From: Copromyces sp. CBS 386.78
Taxonomy: Eukaryota; Ascomycota; Sordariomycetes; Sordariales; Sordariaceae
Assembly (NCBI GenBank): GCA_030685235.1
Contig: MU839097.1
Location: 248,001-312,000, forward strand
Length of the DNA: 64,000 nt
Direction: 5' to 3'
The translations under genes were made by a program, and so were the position numbers. Shown one piece after another: positions 1 to 12,356 of this stretch (the first letter of the stretch is position 1; each line of letters opens with the position of its first letter). A model generated the notes under the pieces. That model saw only the letters and a list, made by a program, of their open reading frames with translations. It was not told where the DNA came from and searched no databases.

Positions 1-3000
1 AAATAGTAAGGGAAGAAAGGGTATTAAAATAGAAGGAGCGGCTTGTAGTTTGTATTATTATTGTAGCTAAAGAGGAAGCCTAGACCCCTAAATAAGGGAA
101 GAAAAAGAGAAGGAATTCCTTCTACGAAGTATTATTTATAGTTATTACCTAGTAAAAGGGTATTACTAAGTAAGTAGTTAGGTATAAAATTCCTCCGTTT
201 TAATTATTTAATCTCCCTTTAATTATAAAAGGAACGATAAAGCGGAAAGAAAAGTATTAGACGAAAGATTATTATTTTATACCTTCCCTAGAAAAGTTTA
301 GTAATTTAGAACTTGAGTAGGTATTAGTTTAAATTAGTAAATAAAATTAAAAGTATTCCTTTATTAATTTTACGCTAGAAAGTACTTTAATAAATAGCTC
401 TAACTTTAAAATTCTATTTAAATACCCTCCTTTTTAAACCCCTTTAAGAAGATTTTTTTTTTATTCCCTTTATTTTATTTAAGGACGAAATATAGTATAC
501 GATAGGTACTTAGAAAGGAAAACGCCTATACGGGAAATTGTAGCCCCTAGAAAAAGGAGGAAATTAAATTTTGAAGTTTATTAACTATTTATAAGAGAAC
601 GGCCTTCCTTTACTAAATTTCTTTTTCTAGATTTCCACCTTCAATAACTTATTTATACCAGATCCCTAAACACTTTTTCTACCCCTCCTAGCTTAATTAT
701 TAAAGATTTTTTTTAATAAACCTATTATAATACCTTCTTTACCCGCCGTTTCTTCGCCTGCTACCTCTATCTTAAAGGGTCTTTTACTCCCGTCTACTTT
801 ATATTTAAATCTTCCTAAAAATATTTACCGCGCCGTTTACAAAGTTTTTATACGTTAGAATTAAGAGACCTAGAATTGGCTAGCTTAAAAACCTAAGTTC
901 GGAGAAGTTTACCCCCTTCGCATAGAAAATTAGCCGCTTAAAGAATACTACTTAGATATCAATTAGAGATTCGTCTATTTTTTTGAGAATAGTGAAATTA
1001 ATACAAAAAATTCTCCTATTTTTAATATTACTATATTATTATAGGATAAAGTATCCTACTAATATATAATTAATAAAGATTTACCTAAGGCCCCTTACAA
1101 TTATAGTATAAAGGAAGATACCCCTTTAATAAATTAGGAATTTACTATAGTAAAACTCGTTAATCTATAGTATACATATAATATAGAAAATTAAATTAAG
1201 GGTATATTAATTATCGCAGCCCTATTTTAATTCTTAAAAGATTTTAAGGATATAATTTATATCCCGCTAGAAATATAACCGATTACCGTTAAAAACTAAT
1301 TGCCGACCTCCTCTATATAATTACGTTAGAATTTTCGAAGGATAAGGTAGTAATATATCCTTATTATTTATAAATTTTATTTTAATTTAATAATCTTCGA
1401 TTAAAAAGAATTTAAATAATACTATTACAATAATATTTATAATAAAGGCCGAAAGGAGATTATAAAAAATACTTACTTCCGGTATACGATAAATAATTAT
1501 ATATATATAAATAAAATAGGAAATCGCCTACCGGAGATTTTAAAATAGATATAGTAAATTAACGAATCTTTTCCGTTGTAGCGCTATTAGTAGACTTGCA
1601 ATCTTTAAGTACTTAAAGCTACCTATATCTTTTTTATCGAAATTAATTGCAAGGGGATAAAAATTAACTATTCCGTACGCCTTAATAAATATCTTCGTTT
1701 ATAAGAGGAGGGTAATTATTAAAAGATATATAATTAAATTAAAAATAAAAAATAAGTCGAAAAAATAATAGTCCGATAATAAATGAAAATTATTTATAAT
1801 ATTCTACAAATTAAATAGTAGAAAGGAAGTTGTATAATACTAAATATAAAGTAGTAATTCTATCGCTATATTTAAAACTACTATTTTTTTAAACTTAAAA
1901 ACGAACTAAAGTATTAAAGTAAACCGAAATACCTTAATAACTATACAATAATAATTAGTAGGACAATTCGCTTTAAAGAAATAAAAGACTTAAAAACTTT
2001 TTATAATTTCTCCAATTAAACTAAAATATAATAAAGGCCCGTACAACGATAATTAATTAAAAGAGGGCTAATTTATAATCTATAGGAAATTCTTACCTAG
2101 AATTTATTAAATATATAAATCTCTTTACCGTATTAAAATATATTTTAACCCGTCTAATTCCTAAGTACAATTAATCCCCCTACTACCCTTTAAATAAAAA
2201 AGAATAAAGTAAATTGCGAGTAAGTACTAAAAAAAAATATTTAATTTACTATAGTTAAAAAGATATTCGCTAATTATTTCGTATTCCTAATAAAAATAAA
2301 AGCGGATAGAAATTTCTATATAGTAAATTAAATCGAAAAGGAGAAGTATAAATTAGAATATAAATACTTTCCTTTTTTTGATATTAAATAGTATTTAAAT
2401 ATTTTTACATCCAAATAATTTAATTTTAAAGCTTTAAAAACGATTATATATTAGTATTTGGGCGAAATCGAAATAATTTAAATTTAAGAATATATAGTGG
2501 CGAAGACCCGAAAGTATAAAGCGTAATTGGAGGAGAAGAAAAGGTTAGCCGAATAGAAGCGTAGGAAAGGAGATTAGTAGAGACGAAAGGAAGTTAATAT
2601 TAGATTTACTGCTTTTATAATAAGTTTGTAACGTTTATCCTATTTTTTTCTTTTAGTAAATTTATAAGGAGGATTTATTATAGATTTAAAGGCAAGTTTA
2701 ATTTAGGGAATTTTTTTATATTTTTTCTTTAATAAAAGATTACAAGGTTATTAAGGGAGTAGGGTAATTTATTATAAGTAGGAGTAAATTAATTACTTAG
2801 TTAGGTACTATTAGTTATAAGTTTGAACTTTAAAAATAAAAGGAGTAGGAATTTCCTTCGAAATTTGGGAAGAGAAATAAGTAATTTAAATTAAATAATA
2901 CTCCTTCTTAGAAAAATATATTCGAATTCTAATCCTAGATTCGTTTTCCCGTGCTAAGTTTATTCTTCTTTTACTTTGTAATCCCCTCTTAAAAAGATTA

Positions 3001-3261
3001 ACGTTTAAATTTACTCCTTCAACCTTTCTCGAAGATCCATTAAAATATAATACTTTAATATTAGCTCTAATCTCTTCTAAGTAGTCGATAGTTAATATAT
3101 AAAGATCTCCTCGTTTTTATTTTATAAATAGGATTTATTTTACAGTAGATCTACTTTCCTCTTTAAGGTGTTAATTCTTATAATCTTTATATTAATTGAA
3201 TTAGTTTTTCTGTAGTAGGGAGCTGGTCTCTCTTCCTATGTAGTATTTTCCACTCCAGATC
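1..3261. repeat. AT-rich RIP-degraded repeat relic, family not determined
   Basis: This stretch is very AT-rich, with stop codons in all frames and no open gene. It looks like the retroelement block that follows it, so I read it as RIP-damaged repeat DNA. A run near 2,505-2,590 reads on the plus strand as a Lys/Arg/Glu-rich tail with scattered stops, which suggests the end of a former transposon protein. I could not recognise a reverse transcriptase, integrase or transposase motif here. Positions 3,205-3,261, just before the LTR homology, are less AT-rich than the rest and unassigned. Confidence 0.6.
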
Positions 3262-3425
3262 AATATCATCGTTATGTATAACCTTACGTACCCGCGGTCT
3301 AGTCTATAGGGCTCTCGCCCATATATAGCCAGACCTCTACGCACACTTCCTTCTCTCCTCCTTTCTCTTTATATAATAACGTATATCTTATTATACCCCC
3401 TATAGTACTATTTCGCCCCGTAATA
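3262..3425 (+). repeat. 5' LTR remnant of gypsy element (more RIP-mutated copy)
   Basis: This segment aligns by eye with 10,045-10,227 over its whole length. Shared blocks include CCCGCGGTCT, AGGGCTCTCGCC, ACGCACACTTCCTTCTCTCC and TCGCCCCGT. Most differences between the copies are C to T or G to A changes, mainly at CpA/TpG, with this copy carrying the mutated base, as expected of RIP. The first 85 or so bases expected from the other copy are not recognisable upstream, so the 5' end is lost, replaced or too mutated. Both copies end in the sequence CGTRATA. Confidence 0.7.
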
Positions 3426-6400
3426 GTTTATTATATTTAATTATGACGCTGCGCGCGCCTATTTAATAAGAAGAAGATTATTCGTATTTTAATTATAGTA
3501 ATTAATAATTAAGACTCAACTCTACGCATTCCCGACTTAAATCGTAAACTTAGCTATTAAACTAAGTAAAATACTAAAACGAATATTATTAAAATCGCTC
3601 GCACTCTCTTTCTCTCCCTTATACCTATTAAAATATATTTAATCTAATAATTAATATCCAATTCTATCGCTCCCCAAACCTAGCCCGTAACCGATAATTT
3701 TATTACTATTATAATTATTAATACTATTATAATAATTACTAATTTAAAATACTAAAACGATTTAACAATTCTCGCTTAAGTATTCGAAGGCTTCTATTAT
3801 TAGGTAATTGAAGTTTCAATCCCTATTTTTTAAGCGTATAATTTCGCTAACCTCGTTATTTTTTAAGCTTTTTTCTCCGCTTTTTATCGTTTACTCTATA
3901 ACAATATAGTTGTAATTAGAATCGACGTTCGCAATTTCGAAGAAGATTTTATTATAGTTAAAGAGGAAGTCGTTTATTTATATATTCGTATTAAAGATTT
4001 TAATTACGAAATTATACGTAAAGAAAATAATATCGTAATTATTTATACCTAATATTTATTCGCCGTTTAAATTAATATAAAAAATTATTAAAACTAAATT
4101 AAATTGCTCTATAAATAAATCGCTATTTTTAAAAAGGAGTTTAATATTTTCCGTATAGTATTTGCGGCCGCTTTTTAATCTTAAAAGGACTATTACTAAA
4201 AAATCTTTTTTAATTTTCGTACCTAACTCCTAAAAAATAGTCCGGCTCCCCCGCTATCCCCTAACTCAACCCTCTTACCTCCTAGCGTATTTAGCAATCC
4301 CGGTAATAATAATAATATAATAAGTACCAGTAAGAATAGTAACGGCTATAAATCGGTATTATATATTATAATTACCCCCGCCTTTAATAATAAAGGATTA
4401 TCGATCGAACGTACTACTAAATATTACGCCTAACGTATATATATTAAATTTACTTAAGTAAATAAGTTTAAAATCTTTATTAATAAATGCCCTAAATTTT
4501 CTTTCATCGCCCGTTCTATTAAAGGCGTCCTGTTTAAAGCTATTAAAACCGAATTAAATAAAGTTATCTTCGGCGAGCCTTATAAATAGGCTATAGCCTT
4601 CGAATTAGTTAATAAATTAGATAAGAAGTACGATAATATTAATATTATTATAAAATCCTATTATACCTTCGAAGACTTTAAAATATTTAAAGGTATAAAA
4701 TAGACTAATTTTAAGGAAAAGTTCGTTACGTTCGTCGATAAATATAAATTTAATAACGGTATAAAAATTTATTACTTCTATTAGAAGATTAGCGACTACG
4801 TTCGCTTCGCCCTTTCTTACTAACGTTTTTAGCTTACTAATAATAAGTTTGACGAATAGTTTAAAACTATTTATAACTTCGCTAAGATATTGGAAAATAA
4901 GGATTAACGTAAGAAATAGATTAACTTATTCTATAAAATTAATATAATTAACGTTTCCGCTCCTACTAATCGTTCTAATACTTCCGTAATTAAAATAACC
5001 GTTAATTAAGGCGGCGACGCGATAGATTTTAACGTTATAATTGAAATAGATATTTAAATATTTCGTATAATTAAGGCTAATATTTTTGAATACCGTATAA
5101 AAATAGGTATTTATACCCGTTACGGAAGGCCCGGCTATTATTCTATTGATTATTACGTCTATATTAATTTTAAAAAGGAGGTTAAGCCTTATAATAACTA
5201 TAATAATAAGAATCGTAGTAGTAATAATATAAGTAATAATAATAGTAACCGTAATAATAATAGCGGCGGTAATAATAATAGCAGTATTAATAATATTAAT
5301 AATAGTAATTACAATAATAATAGCGGCGGTAATAAAAATACTAATAATAACGGCCAATAATTTACTCAAGGTTAATATAATTATAGTTAATAGTACCCTA
5401 ATTACGGCGGTAATTACTACGTTAACGCTATAAATTTTAATATAGGCGTTCTAACCCCCGGTACCCCAATTCCCGGTTATTATAACCCCGTTCCTGCTTA
5501 TTAGCCCGGCTTTATCAGCTTAGTTATAAATAATAAAATTAATTCTATTTCGGGCTAAGGAAATATATAGCCTCCTAATTAAATTATATTTAGAAGTACA
5601 AATCTAATAGATATAGAAGAAATAATAAGACCGTCCTTATACGGCTAAATATTATTAAAATAAATAGATTTTTAATAGATAGCTATTATAAATATTTAAA
5701 TTCATTAAATCTTTCTATCTATTTGTCTTACGGATTATATAAATTATATTATATTACTTTTATTAATAGCGGATATACTACCCTTAATTTTATTAATTAT
5801 CGTTTCGTTTATTATTACCGTTTCCCCTTTCTTCTATTCGCCGTTCCTAAATTATTATACTTCGTTAATAATTAAATTAAGGGTAATATTACCTATTTCT
5901 CTAAATTTATAATATAAGTAAAAATCTATTACGAAATTATTAATTTATTAATTTATAATTTAACTGAAAATAACCCTATTATTTTAGGTTACCCGTAATT
6001 CGTCTATTACGTTCTAAATATTAATTAGTTTAATAATTCTTTTCGGTTTAACTCCGCTTATAAATAATACGGCTATTTCCTACTCGGGAATTCAAATTAT
6101 ACTATTCCGCTTTCGAGCCGTTACTTTACAACTTTATAACTATTAATTTAATACTTATATTAAAGTCCGACGGTAGAAAATGCAAATAATAAAAGCGAAT
6201 TTAATTAATATAATAAAATAATAACTATTAGGCAGCTATTTATTTCCGTCATAGTAAAGCGTATTATTTATTAACAATTCTACCGTTTTAAATATAGGGT
6301 CGCTAACCGGCTAAGTACTACCCTATTCGAGAAAATAAAAGGCGGCAATATAATTATATTATTAATTTTACCCTTAGCGCCTCTTTTAATACTTCACCCG

Positions 6401-9400
6401 GCGCCCTACCGTTAGGCCAGTAGTATAAGGACTTTTATAGTAAATTACCGAATCCCAGTTAGGCTCTATAGTATTCCGGCTAATCCTATTAACCCTAATA
6501 ATATTAAAAAATTTCCTATTATAATATTTAATTGGCTAGTAAAAACTTATAAGCTTTAAATTATCCGTACGTCCAGAATTAATTTAAATAAAAATATTTA
6601 TAAATTAATTAAAGAAAATGAAAAATAAGAAAAAGAAAGGTATATTTTAGACTTTTAAAGTATAAGCGATAATTTTATACCTAATATAATTGTAGAAATA
6701 TTATTAAGTAAAAGCTAATAGCTTAAATATTTTTTTAATATTAAATATTATTATTAAATTAACGCCCTAATAAGGAAGGGAGACGAAGCCGTTTTAAAGG
6801 CCGTAAAAGTTTCTAACTCTATTAAAATTAATAGTATTAATAACGATTTTCCTTATTACGAAGAAATAATTAACGAATATTTTATAGTAAATAATATTGC
6901 TATTAATAAAATCACATTTAAGAATGCGGTTAAATTCTATAAGAAAATTAATAAACTTCTTAAAACAATTATAAAAATTCAAGTTAAACTCCTATAATAA
7001 TATTAGTATTATATATAAACCTTTTTATAAGAGGGAACGGATATCCTTCTTCCCTATAAGGTATATAATTTTAAAATTGAATTCCGCCCGGGAGTAACCC
7101 CTTCCGCTTCCTACGGATATACTTTTAATCCCAACGAATTTAATATTATTAAGAAATAGGTCGATAATATATTTTAAAAGAAGTTTATTAAGCCTTTATA
7201 ATTAAAAGCCTTAATACCTCTACTCCTTATTAAGAAATCGGGAAGCGGAATCTACATTTATATAGATTACTATAGTATTAATAATATTACCCTCAAATCC
7301 TATTACCCCCTCCCGCTTATTAAAAAAACTTTAGACGCGATTTATTATATTAAAATTTTTATAAAGTTTAATATAATCGCTATTTTTAACCGCATCCGTA
7401 TTAAATAAGGATACGAATAGTTTACTACTTTTATAACCCGATTTAGCCTATTTAAATCCTTAATTATACTTTTTAATTTATAAGGCGCCTTAAATATATT
7501 CTAGAATTATATTAATAATATCCTACACAATATTTTCAATATTTATACAACTACTTACTTCGATAATATCCTTATTTATTCCAATAATATTAAAGATTAC
7601 GAATAGTATATTAATAATGTCTTCGATAAATTAATGAGAGCGGGCCTTAACGTTAATATTAATAAGTACGAATTTTATACAACGAAGATAAAATATTTAA
7701 GTTTAATTATTATACTTAGGGGTATCGAAATAAATTTAGAGAAAATTAAAGCTATTACGGATTAATAAGTATTAGAATTAAAGAAGTCCCTATAATCTTT
7801 TTTAAGTTTTATAAACTTCTACTAATAATTTATAAAAATTTTTTTAATAATAGTTATTTTACTTTACGAATTTATAAAAAAGGACGCTAAATAGTCTTAA
7901 AATAATTATTATTAAATTGCTTTCGAAGTTTTTAAGCGGGTATTTATTAGCGGACCTATATTTAAAATTTATAATTAGATTAAGAAAACCGTAGTCGAAA
8001 TAAACGTTTCCAATTAGGTTACGGGTAGTACCCTTTCCTAATACGGAAACGATGGTATTCTCTACCTTATCGCCTACTTTTCGGTTAAATATAGTTTATA
8101 GGAATATAATTATAATATATATAATAAAGAATTACTTATAATTATTAAGGTATTAGAGGAGTAGAAGCCGGAATTTAAAAGAGTTTAATAATTATTTAAT
8201 ATCCTAACGAATTATAAGAATCTCTAAATATTCACGATTAATAAGTAATTTATTTAGCGGTATATACGTTAATTTTAATTTTTATCCCGGTTTAATTTTT
8301 TAATTAAATATATATTAGGCTCGAAAAACTTTCGCCTAAATACTTTAAATTATAAGCCTAATAACCGTTTAGATAATAAGGAGGATAATTATTTAGTCGC
8401 CCGTAAGAGGGTTTTATTAAATCCGTTTTAATTCGAGGAAGGCTATTTCGAATTTAATAATCCGGCGGTAAAATTCTCCTTTTATTTATTAGGCTTAAAT
8501 AATTTAGATATTTAATTAATTAATAATTTTATTCGTACGAATTATAAAACTTCCGTTTTTTTATAAGAGTTGGTTTCCTCCCTTATTAACAGAGTTCGTT
8601 AATAGCCTACTACTATTAAAAAGGTTTTTTATAAGGCTTTTTTAGAATATTATATTATTAATAATATTACGAAATAGTACGACCGAATTATTATTAATCC
8701 TTATAATAAAAATCTCTAATTCTAATTTATTAATTACTAATATAACTCCCTGGGCGCCGGTTATTTAGGCCGTAACGCTACGTACGAATTTTTATAATAC
8801 GATTTCTATTAGGAGGGGATATATAATAATATACGCCTTTTTTATAAGGGTTATTTATTTTACGTAAAGATTAAGTTTTTAAAGAGAAGTTCGGCCGGTT
8901 ATTTTAAATTAATTGTAATTATTTTTATACCGTAAATTAATATTTTAATTAATTATATTATACTACTATTATTAAATACTTATTTAGGCCAAACTTTTAA
9001 GTATATCGTTATTATTATTAATTAACTTACTAAAATATAGTACTATATCCCGATAATAATTTTAAAAGCGGAAGAATTAGTGGACTAATTTATTAATTAT
9101 ATTTATTCGATATATAGTCTTCTAAATAATATATTTTCTAATAGAAGTACTTAATTCGTTTTATAGATTTAATCCACCTTTTATAAATAGCTATCCGTAA
9201 TTCGCGAGTTTACCTCCGCTTTCCACTCCTAAACGAATACCTAGACCGAATGTATTAATATAGAAATAGAGTAATTCTTAAAGATTTATATTAATTAAGT
9301 ACAAACGGATTGGGTAGAGTAGCTATTATTCGCGGAATTCGCTAGTAATAATACCGTTTTATTATTAATAAGGATTTTACTATTCTTCGCCAATTATAGC

Positions 9401-9974
9401 TATTACCCGCGTATAGGCACAAAACCTCGTACCCCGCCGCTATTAGACCTCTCCTTAATTTAATTTAAAGAGTATTATAAGGCTAACGAATTAGTAGATC
9501 GTTTCCAATAGATTTAGGACTTCGCCATCCAGCAGTCGCGGCGTACATAGGAACAGTACGAGGTTAAATGGAAGACCGGTAATCCTACCTAGGAACCTAT
9601 TAGCAATATTATCGATTGTAAGCACCATCTTCAACAGTTCCACCGCGAGCACCCGGATAAACTAATTCCCCTAGAGGTTTAAAGGGTTTTTGAACGGCTC
9701 GCTACCGACACCTTAGCACTAATAATAATGCTAGTACCGGCAGCCCCCGAACTACTACAGCGCCGCTCCAGCCGTTTAGTATAGTAAGAGACGGCTGCTA
9801 CTATAAAGGATAGGATATAGAAGGATATAGAGGAGGGTTTATACTTCGCGTTTAGAAGGGTATTTTGGAAGTTAATAGATATTTACGAGGATAAAAGGTT
9901 ACGGGAGGGATTTTAAGTCTATTATTTTACGTATATATAAATTTTCAACTCTTTAAATTTCTTTTGAGGGGGGA
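3426..9974 (+). mobile_element. Internal region of a RIP-wrecked Ty3/gypsy retrotransposon
   Basis: The order on the plus strand is gag, reverse transcriptase, RNase H, integrase, chromodomain, which is the Ty3/gypsy (chromovirus) order. Gag-like sequence lies near 4,440-4,910. A CCHC zinc-knuckle spacing at 5,112-5,153 has all four ligands changed to Tyr, followed by an Asn/Ser-rich tract. RT runs from about 7,130 to 7,720, with a YFDN remnant of the YxDD box at 7,556-7,567. The integrase HHCC zinc finger (8,741-8,854) also has Tyr at all four ligand positions, and the catalytic-core remnant SNRST*FV is at 9,137-9,160. A chromodomain remnant is at 9,554-9,664 with its Trp codon changed to TAG. 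A polypurine tract (9,966-9,974) precedes the 3' LTR. Many in-frame stops make it non-coding today. Confidence 0.88.
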
Positions 9975-10227
9975 TAGTATTATAGGGTTAGACTTGTAAT
10001 ATATTATATTGTACTAATTGTATATATATTGTACCGACTAGAGCCTAGAATTCTGGCCACGTATATATCATCGTTACATATAGCTTTACGTGCCCGCGGT
10101 CTGGTCTGTAGGGCTCTCGCCTATATATAGCCAAACTTCTACGCACACTTCCTTCTCTCCTCCTTTCTCCTTATGCAATAACGCATATCTCATTATACCC
10201 CCTACGGTGCCATCTCGCCCCGTGATA
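9975..10227 (+). repeat. 3' LTR of gypsy element (less RIP-mutated copy)
   Basis: It starts directly after the purine tract GAGGGGGGA and ends at CGTGATA. Positions 10,045-10,227 match the upstream LTR at 3,262-3,425. This copy keeps TG and CA dinucleotides where the other has TA, so it is closer to the pre-RIP sequence. The first 70 bases (9,975-10,044) have no visible partner at the 5' end. Confidence 0.72.
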
Positions 10228-12110
10228 CTAGCTGTACCTTCCTACTTTAATATAGTTATTTTTAAGGGTAACCCTATTTCGAAAAGAAAGTTAGACCGGT
10301 TGTATTTTATAGAACTTAGGGTAAAAATACTAAAGGAGGTATTCTTATTAAATTCGAAACTTATTCGTAATGAAATTAATTATTTCGATATAATATATAT
10401 ATTAATTATACTTTAATAATAAAATTTTCTTCCTCCCCCTAAATTATATAAAAAATTATATTATTATCCCTTCTATATTATCTTTCGTCGAATTGAATAG
10501 GAGTATATAGTTAATTACGAAGAAAAAAAGTTATAAGTATAAATTAATAAAAACGAATAGAAAATTAATAATAAAGTCCCCTTTAATTCTATATAAATAT
10601 ATACGTATAAATTCAATGCAGAAGAATTCTTCTTAAAGTATAAAGCTTATTTAATTATACAAAGAAATTAATAAGAATGTAATAGCGTACGCGATATGTA
10701 CGTAATTACCTTCGCGATCTATTCCTTATAGATTATAATAATTATTGTAGCTTACTTCAATTTCGAATTTAAATAGTATAATACCGTTAATACCTTCGTT
10801 AATATATATTTTAATAAGCTTATTTATATACGGGCGCTTTAAGGATATAGACGGAAAGGAAAGATATTAAAGCTATTAAGAATTTTTTATAATTTACGCA
10901 AATCCCTCTTATTATAGTAGAAGGAATTTACTAAAACCCTTTTGAAAGTTGGCCTTTTAACTATCCCAATAAAACTGTATATTTATATTTACTATAGTAT
11001 AGTAGTCTTCTTCTATATTAACGATATTATTATTATTTATAAAGGAAAGTACTTTAATTTAATTAATTAAGTAGTTGCTACGTTTAAGGACTACTATTAA
11101 TTTATAAGCAATTATAATTTTTAATAGTTTTTTAGTATCGAGATCCTTCGAAATAAGTTAAAACGGTTAATTTAATTATTTTAACGATAATATATTTTAA
11201 AAATTATAAAGAACTTCGTATAGAATAGGAAAATTCTAAGTACCCTTATAATATAAGAAGAATTAATACCTTTAATAGAAATAACCCCCTAATACTTAAT
11301 TAAGCGGTATTAGAGGGCTATTAGCGAATTTTTCTATTTAATAGTTATTACCCGGTTAGATTTATTATTTATAATTTCTCGGTTAATTTATTTCTTTACT
11401 AACCCTAATCCCTATTACTATTATATTAACGATTAGTTTAAAGCCTTTATTAAAAGTACTGTAAATTACGTATTGTAATTAGAGGGTAGGTATAATTTCA
11501 ACGTATTAATAGATTCGTCCTTCGCTAATAATATATTAAATTGTAAAAACTTTTAAAGGTTCGCAATATAATTATTTAAAAGTACGGTAAATTAGTGAAC
11601 TAATAAGTAGAATATAGTTATAACCTCTATTATTAAGGTAGAATTACTATTCCTCTCTTAAGGAGTAAAGGAAGGTATATAAGTAAAACGCCTCTTCTAA
11701 GCCCTTATAATAAAATTTAAATTCGATATTATCCCTTTAGAATATAATAATAAATAGACGATCCGTTTTATTACGAAGGAAAATACTAAGTTTTAAATTA
11801 AATTTAAGTATATTAATATTTATAATTATTAATTTAGGGAGGGGTAATAGCGGAGTTTCTTTAAAATCTACTACGTACCTACTAAAGAGATAATCGCCGA
11901 TAGTTTAACGAAGGCGCTGCTAATTAATAAATATAGAGAGTTTATAAGCTAATTAAATTTTCAAAATATTAGGGTAGTAAAGAAAGAGTTAAATAAACCG
12001 TTACCTAAAATAGAAGCGAACTATTTAATTATAAAGATCTATAAAGAAGATTAGGAGGAATAAATTCTATTAAATAATAAAAAGGGAGGAAACGGTAATT
12101 ATAGGTATAA
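10228..12110 (+). mobile_element. RIP-wrecked copia-type pol remnant (RT-RNase H end)
   Basis: Plus-strand translation, with many stops, follows the 3' half of a Ty1/copia polyprotein. The RT box reads FFYINDII (YIND at 11,024-11,035, from YVDD). The RNase H region (about 11,490-11,680) shows SSFANN and an IIKVEL stretch typical of the TTEAE box. The C-terminal segment about 11,800-11,960 reads YVPTKEIIADSLTKAL, a hallmark of copia RNase H ends. Integrase and gag are not recognisable, so the element is 5'-truncated or interrupted where the gypsy 3' LTR ends. The end near 12,110 is approximate and no LTR pair could be assigned. Confidence 0.82.
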
Positions 12111-12211
12111 ATTGCCTACCTATATAATACAGCAGAAATAACTTCTATAAAATAAGAGGGTCCTATATAGTACGCAAATCTATATAAGGAAGAAAAAGGA
12201 GCAAAAATATT

Positions 12212-12356
12212 AATCCTAATAGGGTTCGAACCTACGATCTTTAGGGATAGTCTATAGGCTACTAATAATATTAATAAGTATATTGTAAAGTATATTTAAA
12301 CGATAAGAATAGTTTAAAATTTAATTCTAACGCTCTAACTACTAAGCTATAGGACT
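12212..12356 (-). pseudogene. Intron-containing tRNA-like sequence (degenerate)
   Basis: Read on the minus strand, a 7-bp acceptor stem can form between AGTCCTA (12,350-12,356) and TAGGATT (12,212-12,218) with one G-U pair. A D-arm and box A (TAGCTTAGTAGTTAGAGC) follow the 5' strand. A T-arm with box B (GGTTCGAACCC) precedes the 3' strand, with stem GTAGG/CCTAT. About 72 extra bases sit at the anticodon-loop position, where tRNA introns lie. The anticodon stem (TTAGA/CCTAA) has one mismatch, so the anticodon cannot be read safely. The AT-rich insert and mismatch suggest RIP damage; a tRNA-derived SINE head is an alternative. Confidence 0.55.

Noticed and set aside
4926..5369. Minus-strand frame of 147 Ile/Thr/Asn-rich codons
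   Set aside because: Shadow of the AAT-rich tract after the gypsy Gag knuckle; arises from base composition.
10090..10416. Plus-strand frame of 108 codons across the gypsy 3' LTR
   Set aside because: Runs through LTR into copia relic; chance open frame in repeat DNA.
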